This document shows positions 46,168 through 55,370 of a DNA stretch of 64,000 bases, in pieces. Origin of the DNA: Burkholderia latens (GTDB lineage Bacteria; Pseudomonadota; Gammaproteobacteria; Burkholderiales; Burkholderiaceae). Made by a program: the position numbers and the translations under genes. Location: contig NZ_CP013435.1 of NCBI RefSeq assembly GCF_001718795.1, forward strand, positions 2,232,001 to 2,296,000, in the 5' to 3' direction. Every line of letters starts with the position of its first letter. Position 1 is the stretch's first letter. The notes below the pieces were generated by a model. The model was not told the DNA's origin, did not search any database, and saw nothing but the letters and a program-made list of their open reading frames with translations.

Positions 46168-46863
46168 TCAGAAATGCCCGGTGAAGCGATAACGGCTGCC
46201 GGGATGCCACAGATTCGCCACCGAGGCGACGACACCCTGCGACCAGGTGCGTCGGTGTAAAACGAGACACGGCTCGACGTCGTCCATTCGCAGCTGCTCG
46301 CGCCGCTCGGGCGCCGGGGCCGCCGCTTCGATCCGGTACTCGACACGCTGCAGCGGAGCCGCGCGCATCAGGTACAGGTTCGGCGTCGTGTTCGTGAAAT
46401 CCTGCTCGGCATAATCCGGCGCGACCGCCGGATTCACCCAGCGCTCTTCGAGCTGGACGGGCTCGTCATTCTCGAAGTGCAACACCTGCGAATGAAACAG
46501 CTTCGCACGCACGGCCACCTGCATCTCGTCGGCGAGCGCCTCGTCGGCGCGGATCGTCTCGAGGCCGAGCACGCTGGCGCGGTACGCATGCCCGCGCGCG
46601 TCGACCTCCTCCGAGATGCTGCGGATCGCCACCAGCGTCGATTCGTACTTCGGCCGTGCGACGTAGGTGCCGGCGCCCTTCATGCGCGTCAGCACCTGCT
46701 CGGCCGTCAACTCGCGCAGCGCGCGGTTGACGGTCATGCGCGCGACCTTGAACTCGCGGGCGAGTTCGTTCTCGGACGGCACCTGGTCGCCCTCCGCCCA
46801 GTCGCCGGCGTGAATGCGGCCCAGGATGAAATCCTTGATCTCCTGGTAGACCGGCGCGCTCAT
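46168..46863 (-). CDS. hutC: Histidine utilization repressor (GntR/HutC family)
   Basis: A 231-residue GntR regulator. The N-terminal winged helix (MSAPVYQEIKDFILGRIHAG, then DQVPSENELAREFKVARMTV) and the C-terminal UTRA ligand domain (about 95-230) that binds urocanate are intact. It lies inside the operon it should control, four bases after hutH, so repression is autoregulated. Two palindromes of HutC type sit in the hutH promoter. Confidence 0.95.
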   Translation of the reverse strand: MSAPVYQEIKDFILGRIHAGDWAEGDQVPSENELAREFKVARMTVNRALRELTAEQVLTRMKGAGTYVARPKYESTLVAIRSISEEVDARGHAYRASVLGLETIRADEALADEMQVAVRAKLFHSQVLHFENDEPVQLEERWVNPAVAPDYAEQDFTNTTPNLYLMRAAPLQRVEYRIEAAAPAPERREQLRMDDVEPCLVLHRRTWSQGVVASVANLWHPGSRYRFTGHF

Positions 46864-46867
46864 GGGC

Positions 46868-48391
46868 TTACTGTTCCGATGCGAACGAGAACGGCGCGAC
46901 CTTCGCGAACGCACGCTCGCCGACCAGTTGCGCGATCACCGCGATGTCCGGCGCGAAGTAGTGATCGAGCTCGTAGTGCGCGACCTTGCTGCGGATCGTT
47001 TCCATCACCGGCGCGAGCTTCGGGCTCGTATGGAACGGCGCGCGCAGGTCGACGCCCTGAGCGGCGGCGAGCAGTTCGATCGCGAGGATGTGCTTCGTGT
47101 TGTCCGCGATGTCGGCCAGCTTGCGTGCGGCGAACGTTGCCATCGACACGTGGTCTTCCTGGTTCGCCGAGGTCGGCAGCGAATCGACCGATGCCGGATG
47201 TGCAAGCGTCTTGTTTTCCGACGCGAGCGCGGCAGCCGTCACGTGGGCGATCATGAAGCCCGAGTTCACGCCGCCGTCCTTCACGAGGAACGGCGGCAGG
47301 CCCGACAGCGTCGCATCGATCAGGAGCGCGATGCGCCGTTCGGCCAGCGCGCCGATTTCCGACGCGGCGAGCGCGAGGTTGTCGGCCGCGAACGCGACGG
47401 GCTCCGCATGGAAGTTGCCGCCCGACAGCACTTCGCCGGTATCCGGGAAGATCAGCGGGTTGTCCGACACGGCGTTCGCTTCGACGAGCAGCACGTCGGC
47501 CGCGTGGCGCATCTGGTCCAGGCACGCGCCCATCACCTGCGGCTGGCAACGCAGGCTGTACGGATCCTGCACCTTGTCGCAGTCGCGGTGCGACTGGTTG
47601 ATCGGCGAACCTTCGAGCAGCTCGCGGTACGCCGCTGCCGCATCGATCTGGCCTTGATGACCGCGCAGTTCGTGGATCCGTGCATCGAACGGCTTCACCG
47701 AGCCGGCTGCCGCGTCGACCGACAGTGCACCGGCGACGAGCGCGGTGCGGTACAAGTCTTCGATCGCGAACATGTTGTCGAGCGCGAGCGCCGTCGACGC
47801 CTGCGTGCCGTTCAGCAGCGCGAGACCTTCCTTCGCCTGGAGCGTCAGCGGCGCGAGGCCCGCGACGCGCAGACCGTCGAGCGCGCTCGCGCGTTCGCCG
47901 CGGATGAACACTTCGCCGACGCCGAGCAGCACGGCCGACATGTGCGCGAGCGGCGCCAGGTCGCCCGATGCACCGACCGATCCCTTCACCGGGATCAGCG
48001 GCAGCACGTCCGCGTTGAACAGCGTGATCAGCGCGTCCATCACCTCGCGGCGAATGCCCGAGTGGCCGCGGCCGAGGCTCGACAGCTTCAGCGCCATCAG
48101 CAGGCGCACCGACGAACGCGCCATCGGCTCGCCCACGCCGACCGCGTGCGACAGCACCAGATTCTTCTGCAGCAGCTCGAGCTGGTCGTGCGGGATATGC
48201 GTGCTGGCAAGGCGGCCGAAGCCGGTGTTGATACCGTATGCCGGCTCGCCTTTCGCCGCGATGTCGGCGACGGCCTTCGCGCCCGCGTCGATCTTCGCGA
48301 AGCTTGCGGGGTCGAGCTGGAGCTGCACCGATTCGCGAGCGATCTTGCGCAGTTGCGGAAGGGTCAGGTGGCCGGGGGTCAACGTAATCAT
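46868..48391 (-). CDS. hutH: Histidine ammonia-lyase
   Basis: A 507-residue lyase that removes ammonia from histidine to give trans-urocanate. The MIO prosthetic group forms from Ala141-Ser142-Gly143 in [13 protein letters not shown]. The N-terminal YGINTGFG and the C-terminal QEDHVSM segment complete the active site. It is the first gene of hutHCUDIFG. Confidence 0.97.
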   Translation of the reverse strand: MITLTPGHLTLPQLRKIARESVQLQLDPASFAKIDAGAKAVADIAAKGEPAYGINTGFGRLASTHIPHDQLELLQKNLVLSHAVGVGEPMARSSVRLLMALKLSSLGRGHSGIRREVMDALITLFNADVLPLIPVKGSVGASGDLAPLAHMSAVLLGVGEVFIRGERASALDGLRVAGLAPLTLQAKEGLALLNGTQASTALALDNMFAIEDLYRTALVAGALSVDAAAGSVKPFDARIHELRGHQGQIDAAAAYRELLEGSPINQSHRDCDKVQDPYSLRCQPQVMGACLDQMRHAADVLLVEANAVSDNPLIFPDTGEVLSGGNFHAEPVAFAADNLALAASEIGALAERRIALLIDATLSGLPPFLVKDGGVNSGFMIAHVTAAALASENKTLAHPASVDSLPTSANQEDHVSMATFAARKLADIADNTKHILAIELLAAAQGVDLRAPFHTSPKLAPVMETIRSKVAHYELDHYFAPDIAVIAQLVGERAFAKVAPFSFASEQ

Positions 48392-48402
48392 GTGAGCAAT
48401 CC

Positions 48403-48412
48403 TGTCTAGACA
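48403..48412. promoter_or_regulatory. HutC operator 1
   Basis: TGTCTAGACA, a perfect ten-base palindrome, lies between the predicted transcript start and the hutH start codon, 11 bases before the ATG. It repeats the core of operator 2 exactly, and its flanking CAAG on the right also matches. Confidence 0.8.
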
Positions 48413-48429
48413 AGTTCGGGATGGATTGC

Positions 48430-48458
48430 AGTGTAGCCATCCAAACTTGTCTAGACAA
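48430..48458 (-). promoter_or_regulatory. Promoter of the hut operon
   Basis: On the minus strand TTGTCT (48458-48453) and TACACT (48435-48430) are 17 bases apart. The -35 hexamer lies inside operator 2, so bound repressor would block it. Confidence 0.65.
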
Positions 48459-48460
48459 GT
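48445..48460. promoter_or_regulatory. HutC operator 2
   Basis: ACTTGTCTAGACAAGT is a perfect 16-base palindrome. Its centre is 45 bases from that of operator 1, so the pair brackets the hut promoter. Similar CTTGT-N2-AGACAAG sites are known for HutC in enteric bacteria. Confidence 0.85.
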
Positions 48461-48787
48461 CCGTTTTCACGATTTGGACTCGGGAGTTTCCCTGATGCCC
48501 CGATCGGCCCGCGGCGCCGGTTCGTCAAGCCGGCCAATTAACATATGTTGCGATTATTTGATTTTTATGAGCATACGAATCATCGCTTCACGGTAGTTCG
48601 GCAAAGGGCGCACTGGCATGATCATCGCGTTCCGGTTGGCCGCCCCGTTCAGCCACGGTGTGCTCGTCGCGACCTGCGCGCTCGCGGGCGACACATCGCC
48701 CGCCCCCGAGCCGCTGTCCCGATCGGCGATGCGATCAACGCGTACCGTGTGGCGCTGGACGACGCGCCACTCGCTCAAGCGCGCCGC
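48461..48787. other. Non-coding gap between hut and the PPTase gene
   Basis: About 330 bases with an AT-richer patch near 48535-48600 and no family-like gene. A 74-codon ORF on the minus strand (48554-48778) is possible but shows no motif and no ribosome-binding site. I see no terminator or promoter that I can defend. Confidence 0.4.
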
Positions 48788-49537
48788 TCAGCGCGTCCAG
48801 GCGACGCACGCGGCGTAGCCGGGTGCCGCGTCGAGCCAGCCCGCGTCGAACGCAGCCACGCCGGCGGCCGGAGCGGCCGGCTCGACGATCGTCGTCGCGG
48901 GCGTCGTCGCATCGCGCGGCGGCACGACCGCGAATGCGCGCAGCCCACCGACGATGCCGGTGCCCAGCGCTTTCAGCAGCGCCTCCTTCGCGGACCACAC
49001 GCGCATGAACGCGCCGGCGCGCGCAGCCAGCGGCAGGCTCTCGAGATATGCGGCCTCGGCCGGTGCGCATACTTCGGCGGCCAGCCCTCGCCAGTCGGCC
49101 GTGCGGCTGCAGTTTTCGATATCGACGCCGACGCGTGCCGACGCCCATGCGATGAGTGCATGATCGCCCGCGTGCGACACGTTGAAATCCAGCGACGCAC
49201 GATGCGCCGGGTCGAGTGACGGCCGCCCCGCTTCGTCGACGACGATCGAGACGTCTTGCGGCGCCATGCCGAGCGCCGCGCCGAGCACGTCGCGCAGCGC
49301 GGCGCGCGTCGCGGCGCTGCGCACCGCGTCCTCGTGCCTCAAATAGCGCGCCGCGCGCGCGCGCTCCGCATCGCTCAGCGCTGCATAGGCTGGCGACGCG
49401 AGCGGCACGCGCCAGTCGAAGTCGATGCGCGCGACCTGCACGCCGGCGCGCAACGCGGCAGGCGGCACGTCAAGCATGCGTACGCGCCACGCACGGCGCA
49501 GGTCGGCAGACATTTCGGAATCGTGCGGAGCGGACAT
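48788..49537 (-). CDS. 4'-phosphopantetheinyl transferase superfamily protein
   Basis: A 249-residue PPTase of the Sfp type, which attaches phosphopantetheine from CoA to carrier proteins of nonribosomal peptide, polyketide or fatty acid synthases. The GRPSLDP, FNVSHAGDHALIAW, GVDIENCSR and WSAKEALLKALG motifs carry the Mg2+- and CoA-binding residues. It has no carrier protein or synthase nearby, so it may serve clusters elsewhere. Confidence 0.9.
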   Translation of the reverse strand: MSAPHDSEMSADLRRAWRVRMLDVPPAALRAGVQVARIDFDWRVPLASPAYAALSDAERARAARYLRHEDAVRSAATRAALRDVLGAALGMAPQDVSIVVDEAGRPSLDPAHRASLDFNVSHAGDHALIAWASARVGVDIENCSRTADWRGLAAEVCAPAEAAYLESLPLAARAGAFMRVWSAKEALLKALGTGIVGGLRAFAVVPPRDATTPATTIVEPAAPAAGVAAFDAGWLDAAPGYAACVAWTR

Positions 49538-49700
49538 CGGAGGGAAGCAGCCAGTCGGGTTGAGCGTCCGATGTTAATCGATCGCGCTGCACGCGAATCG
49601 CCGTGTTCCAGTCAGGCGCGCGCAATTGCCGTATCGCGAACTCGCCGTTTCGTCGACGCGTTCGCCCGATGGCTGGACGGCCAGAACGGGATAGGCCCGT

Positions 49701-50801
49701 TCAGCCGTGTGCGACGGCACCCTGCCCGTCGCTTCCCGCTCGGTCCGCGCGCCGCGCCGGATGGGATGCGTGCACGCGGCCCGGCGCGTCGGCCGACAAT
49801 GCGCCGTGCCGCAGCCAGTCGAGCGCGACCGGCCACAGCGTGTCGGTGAAGCGACTGTGGAAGAACGCGAAGTGGCCGATCGCATCGACGCCGATGTCGC
49901 GCGGGGCGATCCGCAGGTGCGTGACGTCGCTGCCCGTGTAATAGCCGACGAGCCGCTCGATCGCGTCGATCGTGCCGAATCCGTCGTCGTCGATGCCAAT
50001 CGCGAGCATCGGCGCCGACAGCCGCGCGAACCGGGACGGCAGCGCGGCGCGGCTCGCGGCGGGCTCGGCGAGCACGCCGCGCGTGTACGCGTCCTCGAAG
50101 CGCGCTTGGGCGCGCACCCACGACAGCGCGACGCCGCGCGGCGTGTCCTCCATCCAGCCGAGCCGCTTCGCGGGCACGTAGCCGAACACGGCTGCTAGGG
50201 CCGGCATCGCGACATGCCACTTCCACCACATGCGCCGCCGCTCCTCCGGCCGATAGTCACGCCAATACGCGTATTGCGCGCCGACGGTCACCACATGGCG
50301 CACGTGCACATTCGACGCGGCGAGCCCGAGCACGCAGCCGCCGATGCTGTGCGCGACGACGTCGAGCGGCTGGCCGGGAAACGCGTCGCGTGCATACTGC
50401 AGCGCGGCCTCGCAATCGAGCCGCCCCCAGTCGAGCCAGTTCGCGCGCAACGTCGACAGCCGCGCCGGGCGCGAACCCCCGATTCCGCGATAGTCGTACA
50501 CGAGCACGTCGCGGCCCTGCGCGAAAAGCCACGCCGCGAAACGGAAGTAATAGTCGCAACGCACCGACGTAGCGCAATTGACGACCGTCACGGGCCGCAC
50601 GGCGGCGCCCCCGCGATGCCGCCACACGTAGCCGCGCAGCGGGTAGCCGTCGGCAGCGGTCAGCGTCACGGGCTCCGGCGGCAACGCACCCGCGGGGCGA
50701 ACTGCTGCCTGGTCGGCTGCTTGATCGGCTGCTTGATCGGCTGCTTGATCGGTCGCTCGGGCGGTGCGCGCCGCGCCGCCTGTTTCGTTCGAAATCGTCA
50801 T
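49701..50801 (-). CDS. Alpha/beta hydrolase (serine aminopeptidase-like lysophospholipase type)
   Basis: A 366-residue hydrolase. The nucleophile elbow is AHSIGG (serine in LDVVAHSIGGCVLG), the oxyanion residues follow DYRGIGGSRPA, and a late HLRIAPRDIG and HFAFFHSRF region should hold the acid and histidine. The N-terminal 50 residues contain four near-perfect copies of the tetrapeptide AADQ, encoded by a 12-base repeat. The start at 50801 (MTISNETGGAAR) was chosen. Substrate unknown; it stands alone, divergent from a LysR gene 122 bases away. Confidence 0.8.
   Translation of the reverse strand: MTISNETGGAARTARATDQAADQAADQAADQAAVRPAGALPPEPVTLTAADGYPLRGYVWRHRGGAAVRPVTVVNCATSVRCDYYFRFAAWLFAQGRDVLVYDYRGIGGSRPARLSTLRANWLDWGRLDCEAALQYARDAFPGQPLDVVAHSIGGCVLGLAASNVHVRHVVTVGAQYAYWRDYRPEERRRMWWKWHVAMPALAAVFGYVPAKRLGWMEDTPRGVALSWVRAQARFEDAYTRGVLAEPAASRAALPSRFARLSAPMLAIGIDDDGFGTIDAIERLVGYYTGSDVTHLRIAPRDIGVDAIGHFAFFHSRFTDTLWPVALDWLRHGALSADAPGRVHASHPARRADRAGSDGQGAVAHG
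50710..50757. repeat. Four-copy 12-base tandem repeat in the hydrolase gene
   Basis: Four units of TGATCGGCTGCT, with the first and last slightly diverged, encode AADQ repeats in the N-terminal linker of the hydrolase. Copy-number change would keep the frame and alter linker length only. Confidence 0.85.
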
Positions 50802-50923
50802 CCTGTCTCCTGTCCGGCGCGCTGCATCGCTTGGCGCCCGGCCCGGTCGGGCAGCCTCCATTGAACTTGACGAGCGCGGCGTTCTCAACCAATCTTGCTG
50901 ATCCGTTCGCATGAGTTCCACGC

Positions 50924-51865
50924 ATGTCAACGCCGCTCGTTCGTCTCCCGTCGCTGGACCTCGTGCGCGGTTTCGTCGCCGTCGGCCGCCGCATGAGCAT
51001 CACGCTCGCCGCGCAGGATCTGTGCGTGACGCAGTCGGCGGTCAGCCGCCAGGTGCATGCGCTCGAAGCGCATCTCGGCATCGCGCTGCTGCAGCGCGGC
51101 TATCGGAAAATCGCGCTCACGCCGGAAGGCGAGCGCCTGTTCCGCGCCGCGGATGCCGCGCTGCTCAGCCTTCAGGACACCGTCGCCGCGCTTGCCGCCG
51201 CGCGCGAACGACAGCCCGTGACGATCACCGCGAGCATCGGCGTCACCGCACTGTGGCTGCTGCCACGGCTGGGCCGGCTGCAGGCGCGCCTGCCGGACAT
51301 CGACCTGCGCGTGGCCGCGAACGACAAGGTACTCGATTTGCGCGCGGAAGGCATCGACCTGGGGATCCGCTACTGTCCGCGCGAGCGCGCACCGGCCGGC
51401 GCGCTGCATCTGTTCGACGAGATCGTCGTGCCGGTCGCACACCCGGCGCTGGCCGAGCGGCTCCTCACGGATACGGCCGCGATCGCCGACCAAGTGTTGC
51501 TCGAATTCGACGGCCCGCCGCAAACGCAGCTGCGGTGGCACGCGTACCTGCACGCGGCCGGACTCGGCGAAGTGCGCCCGAAAGGCGTGCTGCGCTTTAA
51601 CCAGTACGATCAGGTGATTCAGGCCGCGATCGCAGGCCAGGGCGTCGCGCTCGGACGGCTCGCACTCGTCGAGCCGATGCTCGCGGACGGCCGGCTCGCG
51701 GTGCGCGGCCCGCAGTCGCATGCAGTGCCGGATGCATACGGTTACTGGCTGTTCCGTCACGATCGGACGCCGCGCCGTGAAGTCGCCGACGTGCTCGACT
51801 GGATCGTCGCGGAGGCAGCCGACTGCGACACCGCGATCCGCGAGTATGGCGCGACGCTGCGGTAG
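50924..51865 (+). CDS. LysR family transcriptional regulator (GcvA-like)
   Basis: A 313-residue LysR protein with its helix-turn-helix at residues 20-60 (ITLAAQDLCVTQSAVSRQVH) and an effector domain with the GcvA-branch segments VAANDKVLDLRAEGIDLGIR and FNQYDQVIQAAIAGQGVALG. Divergent from the hydrolase gene, and upstream of an MFS transporter 350 bases away. Its target could be either. Confidence 0.9.
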   Translation: MSTPLVRLPSLDLVRGFVAVGRRMSITLAAQDLCVTQSAVSRQVHALEAHLGIALLQRGYRKIALTPEGERLFRAADAALLSLQDTVAALAAARERQPVTITASIGVTALWLLPRLGRLQARLPDIDLRVAANDKVLDLRAEGIDLGIRYCPRERAPAGALHLFDEIVVPVAHPALAERLLTDTAAIADQVLLEFDGPPQTQLRWHAYLHAAGLGEVRPKGVLRFNQYDQVIQAAIAGQGVALGRLALVEPMLADGRLAVRGPQSHAVPDAYGYWLFRHDRTPRREVADVLDWIVAEAADCDTAIREYGATLR

Positions 51866-52023
51866 CGGCGCACAAGTGTCCGCGTCGAGCCGCTGCGCGT
51901 GCGGCGGGTCACGTCGAGACGCGTCACGCGATGCGTCGATCTCGCGACGCCCCGCTGCCTCGCGGGCCCGTCGCACCACATCGGTTCCCGGGGTTGTAGA
52001 GGGCGCCACGCGCTGCGCTTTCG

Positions 52024-52077
52024 TTTCTCGCGTTTCTCGCGTTTCTCGCGTTTCACACGTTTCTCGCGTTTCTCGCT
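52024..52077. repeat. Six-copy 9-base tandem repeat between LysR and MFS genes
   Basis: TTTCTCGCG occurs in six adjacent units (52024-52077), the fourth being TTTCACACG and the last ending in T. It lies 137 bases before the MFS start. The rest of the 349-base gap shows no gene; nothing else in it is recognisable. Confidence 0.85.
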
Positions 52078-52214
52078 TCCCCGCGCATCACCGCCGTCGC
52101 ATTCCCTACGAGCATGCGAACGCGACCAAATCGTCGCTTGAACGACATCGGGCCGGATCGTCTAATCGGATCGAACGCGGCCATCGCGCCGCATGCACGC
52201 ATCCGGAGACACGC

Positions 52215-53447
52215 ATGACCCCGATCGAACAAGACGCCAGGCGCCGCTGGCTGCCGGTGCTCGCGGGCGGCCTGATCATGGGCGCCGCGCTCGGCATTCG
52301 CCACGTGCAGGGATTGTTCCTCGCACCCGTTACACTCGACCACGGCTGGTCGCGCGAAGCGTTCGGCCTCGCGCTCGCGCTGCAGAACCTGATCTGGGGC
52401 CTCGCGCAGCCGTTCACCGGAATGATTGCCGACCGCTTCGGGTCGGTGCGCGTGATCGTCGCCGGCATGCTGCTCTATGCGGCCGGGCTACTCGTCATGG
52501 CGCTGGCCGCGTCCGCCGGCGTGTTCACACTCGGTGCGGGGCTCGTAATCGGCATCGCGCTGTCGGGGTCGGCGTTCGCGTCGATCTACGGCGCGCTTAG
52601 CCGGTTGTTCCCGCCTGACCGGCGCAGCTGGGCGCTGGGCGTCGCGGGCGCGATCGGGGGGCTCGGCCAATTCTGCATGGTGCCCGTCGCGCAGGTGCTG
52701 ATCGGACACATCGGGTGGCAGCATGCATTCATCGCGCTCGCACTCGTCGCCGGTATGCTCGCGCCGCTCGCCGTCATGGTGCGCGACCGGCCCGCACAAG
52801 CCGCGAATCGCGTGGAAGGTCACGAACAGTCGATCGGCGCGGCCGTGCGCGAGGCGTTCGCGCATCGCGGGTTCTGGCTGCTGAATGCCGGTTTCTTCGC
52901 ATGCGGGTTCCAGTTGGCGTTCATCGCGACCCACCTGCCCGCGTATCTGCTCGATCACGGCCTGCCTGCTCGCCACGCCAGCGTCGCGCTCGCGCTGATC
53001 GCGCTGACCAACGTGGCCGGCACTTATGCATGCGGCCATCTCGGCGGCCTGCTGCGGCGCAAGTATGTGCTGTCGGTGCTGTATCTGGTCCGCGCGCTCG
53101 CGATGGCCGCATTCGTCGCCGCGCCGTTGTCGCCGGTCAGCGTCTATGTATTCGCCGCGGTGATGGGCTTCACGTGGCTCGGCACGGTGCCGCTGACGAA
53201 CGGCGTGATCTCGCAAGTATTCGGCGTGCGTTACATCGCGACGCTGTTCGGCTTCGTGTTCTTCGGGCACCAGCTCGGCAGCTTCTTCGGCGTATGGCTC
53301 GGCGCGATCGTGTACGACGCAACGCATTCCTACCTGCCGCTGTGGATCGGCTCGATCGCGCTCGGCGTGCTGGCGGCGCTCCTGCATCTGCCGATCGACG
53401 ACGCACGCGTCGCGCGGCCGGCGCCGAGCAAGCCGGCATGGGCGTGA
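52215..53447 (+). CDS. MFS transporter (monocarboxylate-transporter-like)
   Basis: A 410-residue transporter with about twelve hydrophobic segments. GIRHVQGLFLAPVTLDHGWS, a FTGMIADRFGSVRVIVAG loop (the MFS motif-A region) and FASIYGALSRLFPPDRRSWA match the MCT/OFA-like branch, which exports or imports organic acids. The start at 52215 is preceded by GGAG; the longer in-frame stretch upstream runs through the tandem repeat. A short ORF overlaps its end. Confidence 0.88.
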   Translation: MTPIEQDARRRWLPVLAGGLIMGAALGIRHVQGLFLAPVTLDHGWSREAFGLALALQNLIWGLAQPFTGMIADRFGSVRVIVAGMLLYAAGLLVMALAASAGVFTLGAGLVIGIALSGSAFASIYGALSRLFPPDRRSWALGVAGAIGGLGQFCMVPVAQVLIGHIGWQHAFIALALVAGMLAPLAVMVRDRPAQAANRVEGHEQSIGAAVREAFAHRGFWLLNAGFFACGFQLAFIATHLPAYLLDHGLPARHASVALALIALTNVAGTYACGHLGGLLRRKYVLSVLYLVRALAMAAFVAAPLSPVSVYVFAAVMGFTWLGTVPLTNGVISQVFGVRYIATLFGFVFFGHQLGSFFGVWLGAIVYDATHSYLPLWIGSIALGVLAALLHLPIDDARVARPAPSKPAWA

Positions 53448-53560
53448 TACGCGCGTTGCTCGCCGCCGGCGTGCTCACGTTCGTCGCGTGGTGCGGCGCC
53501 GCGTACTTCGATTCGGGTATCGCGCTTGCGTTGCTCGAGCGCGCGGCGTTCTGCGACTGA
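53438..53560 (+). CDS. Possible 40-residue MFS small subunit
   Basis: ATG at 53438 lies inside the last codons of the MFS gene (ten-base overlap) and gives a 40-residue protein with one hydrophobic segment (VIRALLAAGVLTFVAWCGAA) and a polar tail. A short, single-helix partner encoded just after an organic acid MFS transporter is a known arrangement (MFS transporter small subunit). No ribosome-binding site with a good spacing is visible; expression would rely on coupling. Confidence 0.45.
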   Translation: MGVIRALLAAGVLTFVAWCGAAYFDSGIALALLERAAFCD

Positions 53561-53786
53561 GCGCTACGTGCGGCATTGCGCGTCCGAATGCGCGACGACG
53601 CCGGATGGTCGTACGCAGCGACGTTCCGCCAGCAGGGCGAGCCAGCAATGCAGCGACTAGCGCGCCGTCGCCCGCGTCGTGGACATACATGCACGCATGC
53701 GGGCGGCCCGGCGCCGCCGCGCGGGCTTCGCGAGCACACAGGTACCGCACCGTCAAAGCACGGCGCGGACATCACTCACATACGTG

Positions 53787-54782
53787 TCAATCGAGACGGA
53801 ATGCCGCTTCGAAGCGTTCGGCGAATGCGTCGAACTCGGCTTCCGGCAGATGATTGATGCCGCCCGCGCGCTTGCGGCCGCCGCCGGTCGGAAAACCGCG
53901 GCAGAATTCGTCCGCGCCGAGCGGCCGGCCGTCGGGCACGCGCACACTGACCACGAGCCCGCCTTGTGCACGCGGCGACAGTACTGCGAGCGCCGCATGT
54001 GGCGCGTTGCGCATTCGCTCGTTCGCGAGCATCCCCGTCGCACGTCGTGCCCACGGATGATCCGGCATCCTGATCAGCGTCGCGCCCGGCACGTCGCGCA
54101 GAGGCGCGACCGTACATGCCCGCGCCAGATCGGCGCGATAACCGTCGCGCAGCGCCGCGAATACCGGCGTGCCGTGCACGAAGTCGAGCGGGTCGGCGCA
54201 CGGCAACATCGCGTCGGCGAGCACCGCCGGATCGAAATGCAGATCGGCGACGCAATCGCCGTACGCGTTGTAGTTCAGATAGAGCCCGAGTTCGGCCAGC
54301 GTACGGCGTTCGGTGGCGTCGATCGTGTGCTCGCGCGCGAGCGCGTTGCCCAGCGCCGGCAATTCGTCGCCGAACGCCGCGACGATCGCCCAGCGCACGT
54401 GCCGGCCGCCCAGGTAGCCGTTCACGAGCGCGCTCGTGCAGACGTCGGCGGCCGTGTCGATATGGGCGTCGAAACGCGGATCGCCGGGCAGTTCGCCCGC
54501 GAAGTGATGGTCGAAGTAGCGGACCGCCGCGCCGTCGCGCAGCATCCGCGCACATGCGTCGCGATTCCGGTCGTGGGAAACGTCGAGCACGGTCACGCGA
54601 TCGCCGGCCCGTGCGTCGATGCGCTCGAGCAGCGTGATGTCGCGCTTTACGCCGGTGACCAGCGTGCCGCGCTCGCCCTCCGCGAGCCGCAGCTGCTGCA
54701 GCGCGCACAGGCCGTCCGCGTCGCCGTTGAACGCGAAGAAATGCCGCGCCTGTGGTCGTCCCTGCATGATCCGTTGCTCCAT
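53787..54782 (-). CDS. DHH-family phosphoesterase
   Basis: A protein of about 331 residues with the DHH motifs: FFAFNGDADGLCALQQL (metal-binding Asp), VTVLDVSHDRN, YFDHHFAGE (the DHH) and the C-terminal DHHA1 glycine-rich RGFPTGGGRKRAGG that binds substrate. The family splits phosphodiester bonds in nanoRNA, pAp or cyclic dinucleotides; which one cannot be told. The start is unclear: ATG at 54782 (331 residues) and ATG at 54767 (326) are close, and an in-frame extension to 55034 has protein-like composition. Confidence 0.75.
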   Translation of the reverse strand: MEQRIMQGRPQARHFFAFNGDADGLCALQQLRLAEGERGTLVTGVKRDITLLERIDARAGDRVTVLDVSHDRNRDACARMLRDGAAVRYFDHHFAGELPGDPRFDAHIDTAADVCTSALVNGYLGGRHVRWAIVAAFGDELPALGNALAREHTIDATERRTLAELGLYLNYNAYGDCVADLHFDPAVLADAMLPCADPLDFVHGTPVFAALRDGYRADLARACTVAPLRDVPGATLIRMPDHPWARRATGMLANERMRNAPHAALAVLSPRAQGGLVVSVRVPDGRPLGADEFCRGFPTGGGRKRAGGINHLPEAEFDAFAERFEAAFRLD

Positions 54783-55160
54783 TGTCAGCACATGCACGCG
54801 CCGCCGCTCGTGTCCAGCGTCGGTCACGCGGATACGGTGGGCGCGGAGTTCGCGCGCACGGCATTGTGCCGCAACCGCACGCGCAGCCGCCAACGTCTCT
54901 TTCGAAACAGCGTAATCCGCTTCGCCTGCAAACGGCTTGCGAGTGGCATCCGTGTCAATCGTCACCATCGCGTCGCGCGTGCGTCGCTTGGTGTGCGGGA
55001 CGATCGCCTGCGTGAGCGCCACATTGTCCGCCACGTCGGTGCCGCGCCCCGCTCACCCGCGGCGAGGTCGCCTTCGTCGACCGCTTCGGCGAAGTACCGC
55101 GCACGAATGCGCTATTCGCGACCACGTCCGTCCGTTCGACGCGCACGACGGTCGGCACGC
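54783..55160 (-). pseudogene. Possible decayed coding DNA upstream of the DHH gene
   Basis: The minus-strand frame that extends the DHH gene to 55034 reads as ordinary protein (for example RKPFAGEADYAVSKETLAAA), and further upstream two other frames carry short protein-like stretches (VERTDVVANSAF and RARYFAEAVDEGDLAAGE) separated by frame changes. This may be a frameshifted remnant or only codon-bias shadow. I do not recognise a family. Confidence 0.25.
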
Positions 55161-55370
55161 CAAGCGAACAGGATCGCGAATCACACTACCCGCATGCGAC
55201 CTGTACGAAGCCCTGTGCGGCGCGGCAAACCGCGCTCGGGAAAGACGGACGAACAGCTTCGTAGCGGATGGGGAAGTAATGCCACGCGCGGGTGCTGGCT
55301 CGCTACTGCATGCCGCTGAATGCCCTCGTGAATCGCGAGCCTGCGACGGGGTAGCACGACGATCTGCGTT
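55161..55370. other. Non-coding stretch before the MFS/lactonase operator region
   Basis: About 210 bases in which I see no gene and no regulatory site that I can support. Composition is close to that of the surrounding DNA. Confidence 0.4.

Noticed and set aside
48554..48778. 74-codon minus-strand ORF next to the PPTase gene
   Set aside because: Not family-like and without a ribosome-binding site.
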